Of a DNA stretch of 64,000 bases, positions 1-8,198 are shown in pieces; within the stretch, counting starts at the first letter, position 1; each line of letters opens with the position of its first letter. Origin of the DNA: an uncultured Eubacterium sp. (GTDB lineage Bacteria; Bacillota; Clostridia; Oscillospirales; Acutalibacteraceae). The stretch is taken from the NCBI GenBank assembly GCA_900539325.1, contig UQCC01000002.1, forward strand, positions 124,001-188,000, in the 5' to 3' direction. The translations under genes and the position numbers were made by a program. The notes below the pieces were generated by a model. That model saw only the letters and a list, made by a program, of their open reading frames with translations. It searched no databases and was not told the DNA's origin.

Positions 1-21
1 AGCCGTAATAAGTTTTGTATA

Positions 22-975
22 TTAGATATTTAATCCTTCGTACGATTCTTTGAGGATGTTGTACGAATTGTGAAGTTTTTCGATTTCATCCTCGGTGAGG
101 TTGAGAGGAAGAATTTTTCTGACACCGTTGCGGTTGACATAAGCAGGCAAGCCGAGGTAAACATCACGCATACCGTATTCACCGTTAAGTCTTGACGAAA
201 CCGTGATAACGCTGTTTTCATCACCGAAGATTGCCTTTGTAATTCTTACAAGGCTCATACCGATGCCGTAATAGGTTGCACCTTTAAGCTTAATAACTTC
301 CGCACCGGAATTTTTAACCTTTTCAATGATATCTTCAATATCCTCACGCTTGTAATCGTTTGCAAATCTCTCGTCGTTGAAGAATTCCTCAACATTTTTT
401 GTTGAAAGATTAAGCTGGCTGAACGGTACAAACTCGCTGTCGCCGTGCTCGCCGATTACATAACCGTGAACCGAGTGCGGGTCTGCCTGAAAATAATCGC
501 CGATGAGATAACGAAGTCTTGCAGTGTCAAGCGTTGTGCCCGAACCGATAACTCTGTTTGCCGGGAAGCCCGAAAGTTCATAAGTTACTCTGGTCATAAC
601 ATCAACCGGGTTTGAAGCAACAAGGAAGATGCCGTTGAAGCCCGAAGCAACAATCTTTGAAATGAAAGACTTGAAGATTTTTACATTTTTGTTAAGCTGG
701 TCAAAACGGGTTTCGCCCGGCTTTCTTGAACCTGCCGAAGCCGTAATAACAACAAGGTCGGCATAAGCGCAATCCTCAAAAGAGCCTGCACGAATTTTCA
801 TATGAGAACTTGAAAAGCACAAGCCGTGATTAAGGTCCATAGCTTCACCTTTTGCCTTGTCCTCGTTAATATCAATAAGAATTAACTCATTGCACAAATC
901 GGAATTAAGAAGAGCATAAGCATAGCTCATACCTACCATGCCGCATCCGACAAGTGCTACTCGTCTGTTTGCCAT
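22..975 (-). CDS. ldh: L-lactate dehydrogenase (NAD-dependent)
   Basis: Interconverts pyruvate and L-lactate with NADH in the cytoplasm and so regenerates NAD during fermentation. The 317-residue protein has the usual family length. It shows the Rossmann loop GCGMVG (about residue 10), the mobile loop PGETRFDQ, the substrate Arg in DTARLRY, the catalytic His in GEHGDSE and the LDH-typical GATYYGIGMSLVRI. One oddity: the residue that normally sets lactate against malate choice (Gln102 in Bacillus numbering) aligns with Arg84 in SRKPGETR, as in malate dehydrogenases. The C-terminal half still reads as LDH, so that call is kept. It is transcribed alone from its own promoter, with a Rex-like operator just downstream of the -10 box. 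Confidence 0.9.
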   Translation of the reverse strand: MANRRVALVGCGMVGMSYAYALLNSDLCNELILIDINEDKAKGEAMDLNHGLCFSSSHMKIRAGSFEDCAYADLVVITASAGSRKPGETRFDQLNKNVKIFKSFISKIVASGFNGIFLVASNPVDVMTRVTYELSGFPANRVIGSGTTLDTARLRYLIGDYFQADPHSVHGYVIGEHGDSEFVPFSQLNLSTKNVEEFFNDERFANDYKREDIEDIIEKVKNSGAEVIKLKGATYYGIGMSLVRITKAIFGDENSVITVSSRLNGEYGMRDVYLGLPAYVNRNGVRKILPLNLTEDEIEKLHNSYNILKESYEGLNI

Positions 976-999
976 ATTTATCCCTACTTTCCAATAACA

Positions 1000-1017
1000 T
1001 TGTTAATTATCTAACAA
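1000..1017. promoter_or_regulatory. Putative Rex (redox repressor) operator of ldh
   Basis: The site TTGTTAATTATCTAACAA is an 18-bp inverted repeat that matches the clostridial Rex consensus TTGTTAANNNNTTAACAA at all but one defined position. It lies between the predicted -10 box (1032-1037) and the ldh start codon (975), about 10 bases into the transcript. A repressor bound there would block elongation. Rex senses NADH/NAD, and ldh is a classic Rex target. The match is seen; binding is inferred. Confidence 0.65.
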
Positions 1018-1031
1018 TTTGATTTGTAATA

Positions 1032-1060
1032 ATTTTATATCATAGCAATGTAATTGTCAA
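1032..1060 (-). promoter_or_regulatory. Predicted sigma-A promoter of ldh
   Basis: On the minus strand TTGACA (1055-1060) is followed after 17 bases by TAAAAT (1032-1037). TATAAA at 1034-1039 is an alternative with a 15-base spacer. The Rex-like site lies immediately downstream. Confidence 0.6.
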
Positions 1061-1074
1061 TATTTTAACAAGTT

Positions 1075-1110
1075 TTATTAAAAAATTCTCCCTTTATAAC
1101 AAAAAGGGAG
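1075..1110 (-). terminator. Intrinsic terminator of the aroF-DUF3877 unit
   Basis: Read on the minus strand, CTCCCTTT pairs with AAAGGGAG (1088-1095 with 1103-1110) around a seven-base loop, and a T-rich run follows. It starts directly after the stop codon at 1111-1113. Confidence 0.75.
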
Positions 1111-1644
1111 TTAAAAATCGAAATCCAAATAGTCATCCTTCATAAAACGATGATAGGTCATACCCAAATCTTCGGTGTCTATGCAGTACCAAAATTCATC
1201 GGGCGTGCCGTCCTCAAAGTAGATGAGATAATCAAATTCGGGGTTGTCGTCTGTTTTTTCGATATGAACATCGTTGCTGTATTTTTTAAACACGGCAATA
1301 ATGCTGTCAATCGTTGCCGACGGCGAGCGAACCTCGTTGATAAAGTTCACCAAAAAATCATCATCGCCGATTAAGCCGTGCACATAGTCCGCACCCTTGG
1401 GCGAAACATCCAGACGATAGCCGACATCGGTTTTTCTGACGGCAATTTCACCGAAAGCGTCCTCGTTTTGCTTTGCAAAATCAAGGAGAACCTGCTGCAA
1501 ATCTTCCTCTTTTACGCCCGGCAAAAGGTGCAAAAGCGAGGGCGTAACATAATTTACGCCCATAGTTACACTTTCGTACCCCAATTTGATTTGAGATTCC
1601 TTAAGTACGCTGATTAAATTTTTCTTTAATACACCGTAATCCAT
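1111..1644 (-). CDS. DUF3877-like protein of unknown function
   Basis: A 177-residue soluble protein beginning MDYGVLKKNLISVLKE, with QIKLGYESV and an acidic C-terminus ending YLDFDF. It has no signal peptide or membrane segment. The N-terminal pattern resembles the clostridial family DUF3877; this is recalled from the family and not verified. I place the start at 1644, because reading further upstream would run through the 3' end of the DAHP synthase gene. Only one base separates its start codon from the aroF stop, so the two genes are surely cotranscribed and perhaps translationally coupled. Nothing visible indicates a catalytic site. Confidence 0.7.
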   Translation of the reverse strand: MDYGVLKKNLISVLKESQIKLGYESVTMGVNYVTPSLLHLLPGVKEEDLQQVLLDFAKQNEDAFGEIAVRKTDVGYRLDVSPKGADYVHGLIGDDDFLVNFINEVRSPSATIDSIIAVFKKYSNDVHIEKTDDNPEFDYLIYFEDGTPDEFWYCIDTEDLGMTYHRFMKDDYLDFDF

Positions 1645-1645
1645 A

Positions 1646-2686
1646 TTACAACTGCTCTGCAATAGTATAAATAAGTTCCTTGGTCTTGTCCCAACCGAGG
1701 CACGGGTCTGTGATTGACTTGCCGTAAACGCCGTCCTCAACCTTTTGAGCACCGTCTTCAATGTAAGATTCAATCATAAAGCCTTTAACCATCTTCTTGA
1801 TGTCATTGCTGTGACGCATTGAATGAAGAACTTCGTTTGCAATACGAACCTGTTCAAGATACTTCTTGCCCGAATTTGAATGGTTTGTGTCAATGATAAC
1901 AGCAGGATTTTTGAAACCGCCGTCACAATACTGTGTACAAAGGTTAATCAAATCCTCATAGTGATAGTTTACATGATTAATACCGTGCTTATCAACGCTG
2001 CCACGAAGAATAACATGAGCCATATCGTTGCCGGCAGACTCAACTTCCCAGCCTCTGTAAAGGAACATATGACCCGACTGTGCGGCTTTGATGGCGTTGA
2101 GCATAACGGAAACATCGCCCGATGTAGGATTTTTCATACCAACAGGGATGTTGAGAGCGGAAGAAACAAGTCTGTGCTCCTGATTTTCAACGCTTCTTGC
2201 ACCTACCGCAACATATGAAAGAAGGTCGGATAAATATCTGTGATTTTCCGGATAAAGCATTTCGTCCGCACAGGTAAGGCCTGTTTGCTCAATAGCGTCC
2301 TTGTGGAGCTGTCTTACCTCGATAATGCCCTCAAGCATATCCGGCTTCTTTTCAGGGTCCGGCTGATGAAGCATACCCTTGTATCCCGCACCCGTTGTAC
2401 GAGGCTTACCTGTATAAATTCTCGGAATGATGAGGATTTTGTCATCAACCTCTTTTTGAACTTCCGCAAGTCTGTGAATATAATCAAGTACAGGTTCAGG
2501 CTTGTCCGCAGAACAAGGGCCGATAACCAATACAAGCTTGTCGCTCTCACCCTTGAAAACCTTTTCTATCTCTTTATCTCTTGCATCTTTTTTAACAACT
2601 GCTTCTTCGGAAAGCGGATACTGTGCCTTAATATCCTTTGGTACAGGCAACTTTCTGATGAATTTTGTGTTTTTCATATTGTCCAT
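1646..2686 (-). CDS. aroF: 3-deoxy-7-phosphoheptulonate (DAHP) synthase, class I
   Basis: Condenses phosphoenolpyruvate with erythrose 4-phosphate, the first step of the shikimate pathway to aromatic amino acids. The class I (AroF/G/H) type is shown by VLVIGPCSADKPEP, PRIYTGKPRTTGAGYKG, GARSVENQEHR, GMKNPTSGD and the metal-site segment IDTNHSNSGK. The length, 346 residues, is usual for the family. I chose ATG 2686 because GAGAGG lies eight bases upstream; the upstream GTG at 2695 is part of that ribosome binding site. It is cotranscribed with the DUF3877-like gene. No attenuator or T-box is evident in the roughly 60-base leader. Which aromatic product inhibits the enzyme cannot be read from sequence. 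Confidence 0.93.
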   Translation of the reverse strand: MDNMKNTKFIRKLPVPKDIKAQYPLSEEAVVKKDARDKEIEKVFKGESDKLVLVIGPCSADKPEPVLDYIHRLAEVQKEVDDKILIIPRIYTGKPRTTGAGYKGMLHQPDPEKKPDMLEGIIEVRQLHKDAIEQTGLTCADEMLYPENHRYLSDLLSYVAVGARSVENQEHRLVSSALNIPVGMKNPTSGDVSVMLNAIKAAQSGHMFLYRGWEVESAGNDMAHVILRGSVDKHGINHVNYHYEDLINLCTQYCDGGFKNPAVIIDTNHSNSGKKYLEQVRIANEVLHSMRHSNDIKKMVKGFMIESYIEDGAQKVEDGVYGKSITDPCLGWDKTKELIYTIAEQL

Positions 2687-2747
2687 ATTTTTCACCTCTC
2701 AAAGTTTGTTATAATTACATGCTGAACATCAATATAATTTGTAACAT

Positions 2748-2776
2748 ATATTAACACTGTTTATGCCATTAGTCAA
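2748..2776 (-). promoter_or_regulatory. Predicted sigma-A promoter of aroF
   Basis: Minus-strand TTGACT (2771-2776), a 17-base spacer, then TAATAT (2748-2753). The leader to the start codon at 2686 is about 55 bases. Confidence 0.6.
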
Positions 2777-2842
2777 CAAATAGAACAAATTTTCATTACA
2801 GTTGAATAATCAAGCAATTTTGTTTGTTAAAACAGGATAAAT

Positions 2843-4909
2843 CTATACCTTTTCAAATTCAACAATAACACTTGAAAGCGGATTCCAATCATCAATTACA
2901 ATGCCCTTGTTCATAAGATATGCACCGCTCTTTGTGTACTTCCTGCCGCCAAGGGTGTAAATGTACTGAGCATTTTCGTCAAGTCCGCAAAGCGTTACAT
3001 CGTGCAAACGCTGTGCAAACAATGCCGTGCCCACTCCGCAAACAAACAAAATCGCACCGTCACCGTTTGCATATTCCGTAGCATAGTAGCCGTTTTTGTC
3101 GGCGGTCTTTAACCGATAAAGATTGCCGAACTGAACCAGCGGACGGATTTTTTTGTAAAAAGCAATATTGTCCTTGCATTTTTGCAAATCCTCGGCAGAA
3201 AGCCTGTCAAGATTTGCACCGACCGACAAACTGCCCTGCATTGAAGAATTGAAACGGTAATCCATAGGAACGGGACGCTTGTCGCTGTTCCAATCCGTTA
3301 CCCACGCACGCATACATTTGACAGGATAAAACTGTGAAAAACCGTACTGAATTGCAAGGCGGTCAACCGGGTCCGTATTGTCCGAGGTCCACACCATATC
3401 AAAATGCTCCATTGCACCCAAATCGGCTCTGCCGCCGCCCGACGAGCACGCTTCAAGCTGTAAATACGGATATTTTTCCTTAAGTCTGTCGGCAATTCTG
3501 TACACCGCTTCGGTATGTCTGAGCCAAAGCTCCTGACCGTTTTCAAGGTTTTCCGCTCCGATTTCCGAAAACGGACGGTTCATATCCCACTTGATATAGC
3601 GGATATTGTGATTTTTAAGCATTTCGTCCATAGCCGAAAAAGCGTATTCCTCAACTTCGGGTTTTGTGAGATTGAGCACAAGCTGATGACGCATCTCGCT
3701 GTTTGCCCTCTTTGGATAATGATAAATCCAATCAGGATGAGCACGGAACAAATCACTGTCCCTTTGCACCATCTCAGGCTCAAACCACAAGCCGAAATCC
3801 ATACCGAGCGCATTAACGCCGTCTATAAGTTCGTCAATTCCGTCAGGGAATTTTTCGGCATTTACAAACCAATCACCCAAACCTGCACGGTCGTCGTTTC
3901 GCTCGCCGAACCAACCGTCATCCATAACAAAAAGCTCGCAACCGATTTCTGCCGCCTTTTTTGCAAGAGAAAGCTGATTTTCGGTGTTTACATCAAAACC
4001 GGTGGCTTCCCACGAATTGTAAAGCACGGGAAGCGGCTTGTCGGCAAAAGACTGCGGCAAAATATGTGCAACCGCAAACTTTGACATATCGTTGCTCATC
4101 TGTGCAAAGCCGTCGGCGCAACCCAAATACACCTTAGGCGAAACAAGTTTTTCGCCCGACTTTACGGTGTAAGAAAAATCAAAATCATTTATGCCGAGCA
4201 TAATTCTTGTGCGGTTTTCAAAATCGCACTGAGCCTCAACCTTAAACGAACCGCTGTAACCGAGTGCTCCGTAATAAACCGTGCCGTTTTTCTCTGTTGC
4301 ACCGTGATGTGCCGCAAAAACAGGCTGATTTGTATGACCCGAAGTGCCTTTTCTGCTGTCAAAAACAAGGTAGCCTGCAAGGAGTTTTTCGGTTTTTACC
4401 TGAAATTCGCCGCCCCACGAACCGTTTGTGTTTTGGATATAATAAGGCTCAAGCCCCGGCAAATTCACCTCGCACGACATAAACTTGTCTACCTTGACAT
4501 CATCTGCCGAATTGTTGCAAAATTCGACATAACGGGTGATAACATCGCTGTCGGAATAATGCACAAAATGAAGCACAAGTTCGGTGCCGTAAGCCTTGTC
4601 TTGAAGCGTTATCACAAGTTCGTTTTCGCTCTCAATATGTGATTTGTATGTATAAAGTGCATCACGGCAGCCGTCAAAATATGTGCACTTAAAAGCACAG
4701 TTGCGGTACATTTTGCCGCCGAACACCGTGTATTCCTGACAGGCTCCGTCCAAATCCGAATGATTTGAATTGGCATCGTTAAGTTCATCCACGGAAAAAT
4801 CGGAATGTTTTATTTTTTTGCCCCAATAAAGATGAAAAAGTCTGCCATCATCGTCCGTACCGAGAACATAGGTGAGCGTTTTTGTGTCAAATGCAAAAAT
4901 CTGTTTCAT
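2843..4909 (-). CDS. Alpha-galactosidase, glycoside hydrolase family 36
   Basis: Releases terminal alpha-galactose from raffinose-type oligosaccharides or galactomannan side chains. The 688-residue protein has the GH36 layout: an N-terminal beta-sandwich, a TIM barrel and a C-terminal beta domain. Barrel motifs include FVMDDGWFGERNDDRAGLGD, the nucleophile Asp in IKWDMNRPF (about residue 441), the CSSGGGRADLG loop and the acid/base Asp in WTSDNTDP (about residue 508). It has no signal peptide, so it probably acts in the cytoplasm on imported sugars. It is monocistronic with its own promoter; no transporter or regulator is adjacent. Confidence 0.92.
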   Translation of the reverse strand: MKQIFAFDTKTLTYVLGTDDDGRLFHLYWGKKIKHSDFSVDELNDANSNHSDLDGACQEYTVFGGKMYRNCAFKCTYFDGCRDALYTYKSHIESENELVITLQDKAYGTELVLHFVHYSDSDVITRYVEFCNNSADDVKVDKFMSCEVNLPGLEPYYIQNTNGSWGGEFQVKTEKLLAGYLVFDSRKGTSGHTNQPVFAAHHGATEKNGTVYYGALGYSGSFKVEAQCDFENRTRIMLGINDFDFSYTVKSGEKLVSPKVYLGCADGFAQMSNDMSKFAVAHILPQSFADKPLPVLYNSWEATGFDVNTENQLSLAKKAAEIGCELFVMDDGWFGERNDDRAGLGDWFVNAEKFPDGIDELIDGVNALGMDFGLWFEPEMVQRDSDLFRAHPDWIYHYPKRANSEMRHQLVLNLTKPEVEEYAFSAMDEMLKNHNIRYIKWDMNRPFSEIGAENLENGQELWLRHTEAVYRIADRLKEKYPYLQLEACSSGGGRADLGAMEHFDMVWTSDNTDPVDRLAIQYGFSQFYPVKCMRAWVTDWNSDKRPVPMDYRFNSSMQGSLSVGANLDRLSAEDLQKCKDNIAFYKKIRPLVQFGNLYRLKTADKNGYYATEYANGDGAILFVCGVGTALFAQRLHDVTLCGLDENAQYIYTLGGRKYTKSGAYLMNKGIVIDDWNPLSSVIVEFEKV

Positions 4910-4939
4910 ACAGTTACCACCGTAAATTTATTTTTTACT

Positions 4940-4968
4940 ATTATACGAAAATTCAACAAATAATACAA
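4940..4968 (-). promoter_or_regulatory. Predicted promoter of the alpha-galactosidase gene
   Basis: Minus-strand TTGTAT (4963-4968), 17 bases, TATAAT (4940-4945). GGTGG lies upstream of the ATG at 4909. No clear operator palindrome was recognised. Confidence 0.5.
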
Positions 4969-5021
4969 TATGATAAACTAATAATTATGTTAACAATATC
5001 ACAATACCAACGCTTATTTTG

Positions 5022-5050
5022 TTGACATTGAGCAATTTAATTGGTATACT
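5022..5050 (+). promoter_or_regulatory. Predicted sigma-A promoter of zapA
   Basis: TTGACA (5022-5027), 17-base spacer, TATACT (5045-5050): a near-consensus promoter divergent from the galactosidase promoter. The leader to the ATG at 5096 is about 40 bases. Confidence 0.75.
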
Positions 5051-5095
5051 TATAAGAGAAATATTTTGAGCTATTATGACGAAAAAGGTGATACT

Positions 5096-5452
5096 ATGGA
5101 AAAAAACAGAGTTACTCTGAAAATTTACGGCAATTCATACACCATCCTTACCGAGGACGACCCGGAATATGTTGAACAACTCGGCGAGCTCATCAACAAG
5201 GAAATGCACGATGTCTCAAACGATTCGCCAAGCCTTTCGCAAACTCAATGTGCGGTGCTTGTGGCTCTTGACCAAGCAGACGCTTGCAAAAAGGCAAACA
5301 GCGAGGCGGTTAACCTTCGTGTTCAAATCAAGGATTATATAGAAGACGCCGCAAGGGCAAAACTTGAGGTTGATGTTGCAAGAAGAGAAATCGAGCGACT
5401 CAACAGAGAACTCTCTGCTTTAAGAAACAAAAAAGCAAGCGAGAACAAATAA
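5096..5452 (+). CDS. zapA: Cell division protein ZapA
   Basis: Small FtsZ-associated protein that bundles FtsZ filaments at the division septum. The 118 residues start MEKNRVTLKIYGNSYTI, the ZapA N-terminal domain, with TEDDPEYVEQL next. A charged C-terminal coiled coil runs from about residue 60 to 110 (RREIERLNRELSALRNK). I chose ATG 5096 because AAAGGTG lies just upstream; an in-frame TTG at 5066 has no ribosome binding site. It is followed by an intrinsic terminator and then the U32 gene, a pairing common in clostridia. Confidence 0.88.
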   Translation: MEKNRVTLKIYGNSYTILTEDDPEYVEQLGELINKEMHDVSNDSPSLSQTQCAVLVALDQADACKKANSEAVNLRVQIKDYIEDAARAKLEVDVARREIERLNRELSALRNKKASENK

Positions 5453-5473
5453 AATATATATTTATAAATAACT

Positions 5474-5505
5474 AATGGACGCAGTCAAAATGTGTCCATT
5501 TTTTT
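5474..5505 (+). terminator. Intrinsic terminator or attenuator between zapA and the U32 gene
   Basis: A 10-bp stem (5474-5483 with 5491-5500, one G-T pair) with a seven-base loop is followed by a run of T at 5499-5505. It lies only about 13 bases before the U32 start. No separate promoter is seen for the downstream genes, so they probably depend on read-through. Confidence 0.7.
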
Positions 5506-5517
5506 GCCCGAAAGGCT

Positions 5518-7527
5518 ATGGTGATTACTATAAACAAAACAGAAATTTTGGCACCTGCCGGAAGTACGGAAGCGTTGACGGCGGCTGTAAGGTGCGGAGC
5601 AAACGCCGTGTACCTCGGCACAAAGGGAATAAACGCACGCAGAGGTGCGGCAAACTTTACATTTGAAGAACTGAAAAACGCTGTGGAATACTGCCACGCA
5701 AGAGATGTCAAGGTATACCTTGCACTCAATATTCTTATATCCGACAACGAAAGAGAACTTGCGTACAAAACGGTTGAAGCGGCAATGTCGCTTGGAGTTG
5801 ACGCATTTATTGTGCAGGATTTAGGTCTTGCAAAAATCATACACACGCATTTTCCCACAGCAAGGCTGCACGCCTCCACACAATGCAGCGTAAACTCGCC
5901 CGAGGGCTTCAAGGCACTTGAAAAAGCGGGCTTTGTGCGTGCCGTTGTGCCGAGAGAAATGAGCCTTGACGAAATTAAAGAAATACGCAAATCCACCGAT
6001 ATGGAACTTGAAATGTTTGTGCACGGTGCTCTTTGTATGTGCGTAAGCGGTCAATGCTATATGTCGGCAATGCTCGGCGGCCGTTCGGGCAACAGAGGGC
6101 TTTGCGCTCAGCCGTGCAGACTGGGTTTCAGTGCAGACGCAAGCGGAAGCCATGACCTGTCGCTGAAAGATTTGAGCCTTATCAAAAACATAGGCGAAAT
6201 TGCCGAAGCAGGAGTTGTAAGCCTAAAAATCGAGGGCAGAATGAAGCGTCCCGAATATGTTGCGGCGGCTGTTACCTCGTGCAAAAAAGCGATTGAGGGC
6301 GAATATTCTGCAACTGACGAAGCAACGCTGAAATCTGTATTTTCACGAACAGGATTTACAGACGGATATTTTACAGGCGAACGCAAGGATATGTTCGGCA
6401 CTCGGAAAAAAGAAGATGTTGTGGCGGCAAAAGATGTGCTCAAAGAACTGTCGCACCTATACGACAACGAAAATCCGCTTGTACCGATTGACATTGAGTT
6501 CACCTGCAAGAAAAATCGCAAAGCAAAGCTGACTGCAACGGCACTCGGAAAAGCCGTAACCGTAACGGGCACCGTACCCGAAAAAGCAATCAACAAACCG
6601 ATGACGGAGGACTCCGTAACAGGCAGACTTGCAAAATTCGGCAACACTCAATTTTATTTGAAAAATATAAAAATCGACCTTGATAACGGCTTGATTTTGC
6701 CGGCAAGCGTAATCAATTCAATGCGCAGAGAAGCAGTTGAAATGCTTGACAAAGTTGAAATTCAGCCGTTTACACAAATGCCGTACAAAGCCGAAAAGTA
6801 CAAAGAAAAGGACTGCACACCGTACTACACGGCAAGATTTTTAAATCCCGACAGCATACCGGACAAACATCCGTTTAAGCGAATATTCATTCCGATTTGG
6901 AGCAGTGATGAGGATTTTGTGGACAATCGTGCCGGAGTTGAAGTGCCGAGAGGTCTTTTCGGTATGGAAGAAAAGCTGACAAAAAGGCTTGAACATCTCA
7001 AAAAAATCGGCGTAAAAAAAGCACTTTGCTCCAACCTCGGTGCATACGAGCTTGCACAAAATTTGGGATTTGATGTATACGCCGACTTTGGATTGAACAT
7101 ATTTAACAGTGAGAGTGCAAAACTTTTTCACTCTCCGATTTTATCATTTGAAGCAACGCTTGAACAGGCAAACCGAATTGACGCCGAAGACACGGGGATT
7201 ATCGGCTACGGCTATCTGCCGCTTATGCTGACAAGAAACTGCCCGATAAAAAATCACCTCGGCTGTGCAAACTGCACGGGCAAACTGACCGACAGAAAAG
7301 GCTTTGAGTTCAAAGTGAAATGCTCGCCTTACCCTTGCGTTGAGGTGCTCAACCCGGTTCCCGTTTATATGGGCGACAGACAAAAGGAAATCAAAACCGA
7401 TTTTATCCACTTTTACTTTACGGACGAGAGCAAAAAACAGGTTGAAAAAATTGTTGAATTGTTCAAAACAGGCGGTCAATTTGACGGCAAATACACAAGA
7501 GGATTGACATACAGAGGTGTTGAATAA
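5518..7527 (+). CDS. U32 family protein with C-terminal DUF3656-like region (RlhA/TrhP type)
   Basis: Annotated by habit as a collagenase-like peptidase. Characterised relatives of this family (TrhP, RlhA) instead install hydroxyl groups on tRNA uridine-34 or 23S rRNA, so RNA hydroxylation is the better guess. The protein has 669 residues. The U32 core shows EILAPAGSTEAL, GANAVYLG, LHASTQCSVNS, FVHGALCMCVSGQCYMS and GNRGLCAQPCRL, whose cysteines fit the family's metal or cluster site. A second Cys group lies near the C-terminus (RNCPIKNHLGCANCTG). The start may be ATG 5518 or GTG 5521; GAAAGG at 5510 is better spaced for the GTG. The stop overlaps the maf start codon by one base. Confidence 0.85.
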   Translation: MVITINKTEILAPAGSTEALTAAVRCGANAVYLGTKGINARRGAANFTFEELKNAVEYCHARDVKVYLALNILISDNERELAYKTVEAAMSLGVDAFIVQDLGLAKIIHTHFPTARLHASTQCSVNSPEGFKALEKAGFVRAVVPREMSLDEIKEIRKSTDMELEMFVHGALCMCVSGQCYMSAMLGGRSGNRGLCAQPCRLGFSADASGSHDLSLKDLSLIKNIGEIAEAGVVSLKIEGRMKRPEYVAAAVTSCKKAIEGEYSATDEATLKSVFSRTGFTDGYFTGERKDMFGTRKKEDVVAAKDVLKELSHLYDNENPLVPIDIEFTCKKNRKAKLTATALGKAVTVTGTVPEKAINKPMTEDSVTGRLAKFGNTQFYLKNIKIDLDNGLILPASVINSMRREAVEMLDKVEIQPFTQMPYKAEKYKEKDCTPYYTARFLNPDSIPDKHPFKRIFIPIWSSDEDFVDNRAGVEVPRGLFGMEEKLTKRLEHLKKIGVKKALCSNLGAYELAQNLGFDVYADFGLNIFNSESAKLFHSPILSFEATLEQANRIDAEDTGIIGYGYLPLMLTRNCPIKNHLGCANCTGKLTDRKGFEFKVKCSPYPCVEVLNPVPVYMGDRQKEIKTDFIHFYFTDESKKQVEKIVELFKTGGQFDGKYTRGLTYRGVE

Positions 7528-8072
7528 TGATTATACTTGCATCGCAAAGCCCAAGACGACAGGAACTTTTGAAGCTGATAACAAGTGATTTTGAAATAAA
7601 GGTGAGCAATGTTGATGAAACCTTGCCCGACAAAATTATGCCGAAAGAAGCGGTGATGTATCTGTAAAAAATCAAGGCAAAGCCGTTTGCCGACGGTGAT
7701 GACATCATCATCGGTGCAGACACGGTTGTTGCACTTGACGGCAAAATTCTCGGCAAGCCGAAAAGCGAAGAAAACGCAAAAGAAATGCTCAGATTTTTAT
7801 CGGGCAGAACTCACAGCGTTTTTACAGGCGTTACGCTTGCAAGCGGCAAAAAAACAAAAACCTTTGCCGTTGAAACAAAGGTGAAATTCTTTGAACTCAC
7901 AAACGAAGAAATAGACGCATACATAAAAACAAAAGAGCCGTTTGACAAAGCCGGAGCATACGGAATACAAGGATACGGCTCACTGCTTGTTGAAAAAATC
8001 GACGGCGACTACTTCAATGTTGTTGGGCTTCCCGTAAGCAAGCTTGCACGGGAACTGAAAGCATTTAAATAA
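7527..8072 (+). pseudogene. maf: Maf-type nucleotide pyrophosphatase gene interrupted by an in-frame stop
   Basis: Maf proteins hydrolyse non-canonical or modified nucleoside triphosphates (dTTP/UTP or m7GTP) and are linked to septum formation. The frame opens MIILASQSPRRQELL, with the signature SPRR, and reaches TAA at 7665-7667, codon 47 (AVMYL then stop). The same frame continues without shift through KIKAKPFADGDD, the catalytic GADTVVALDG, GKPKSEENAKEML, FLSGRTHSVFTG and KAGAYGIQGYG to TAA at 8072. Total length (181 codons plus stop) is normal, so a single nonsense change explains the break. Re-initiation could give at most a fragment. A sequencing error is the other explanation. Confidence 0.85.
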
Positions 8073-8117
8073 AAGCTCAAAATATGCAGAAATACCGATA
8101 TACAAAGGATTTTGTTG

Positions 8118-8146
8118 TTGAATTTTAATCATTTTTATGTTATAGT
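8118..8146 (+). promoter_or_regulatory. Predicted promoter of the PHP gene
   Basis: TTGAAT (8118-8123), 17 bases, TATAGT (8141-8146). The leader of about 45 bases carries AGAAAGGAG ahead of the start codon at 8199. Confidence 0.55.
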
Positions 8147-8198
8147 ATAAATAGATATTGTGCCCTAATACCGACACAAAACAGAAAGGAGACGTATT

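Noticed and set aside
1645..1773. N-terminal extension of the DUF3877-like frame beyond ATG 1644
   Set aside because: It lies wholly inside the 3' end of aroF and has low-complexity, non-conserved sequence; the ATG one base after the aroF stop is the natural start.
7687..7884. Out-of-frame open reading frame inside maf as a replacement gene
   Set aside because: It reads Lys/Ala/Leu-rich noise in another frame, while the Maf frame itself resumes conserved motifs directly after the stop.
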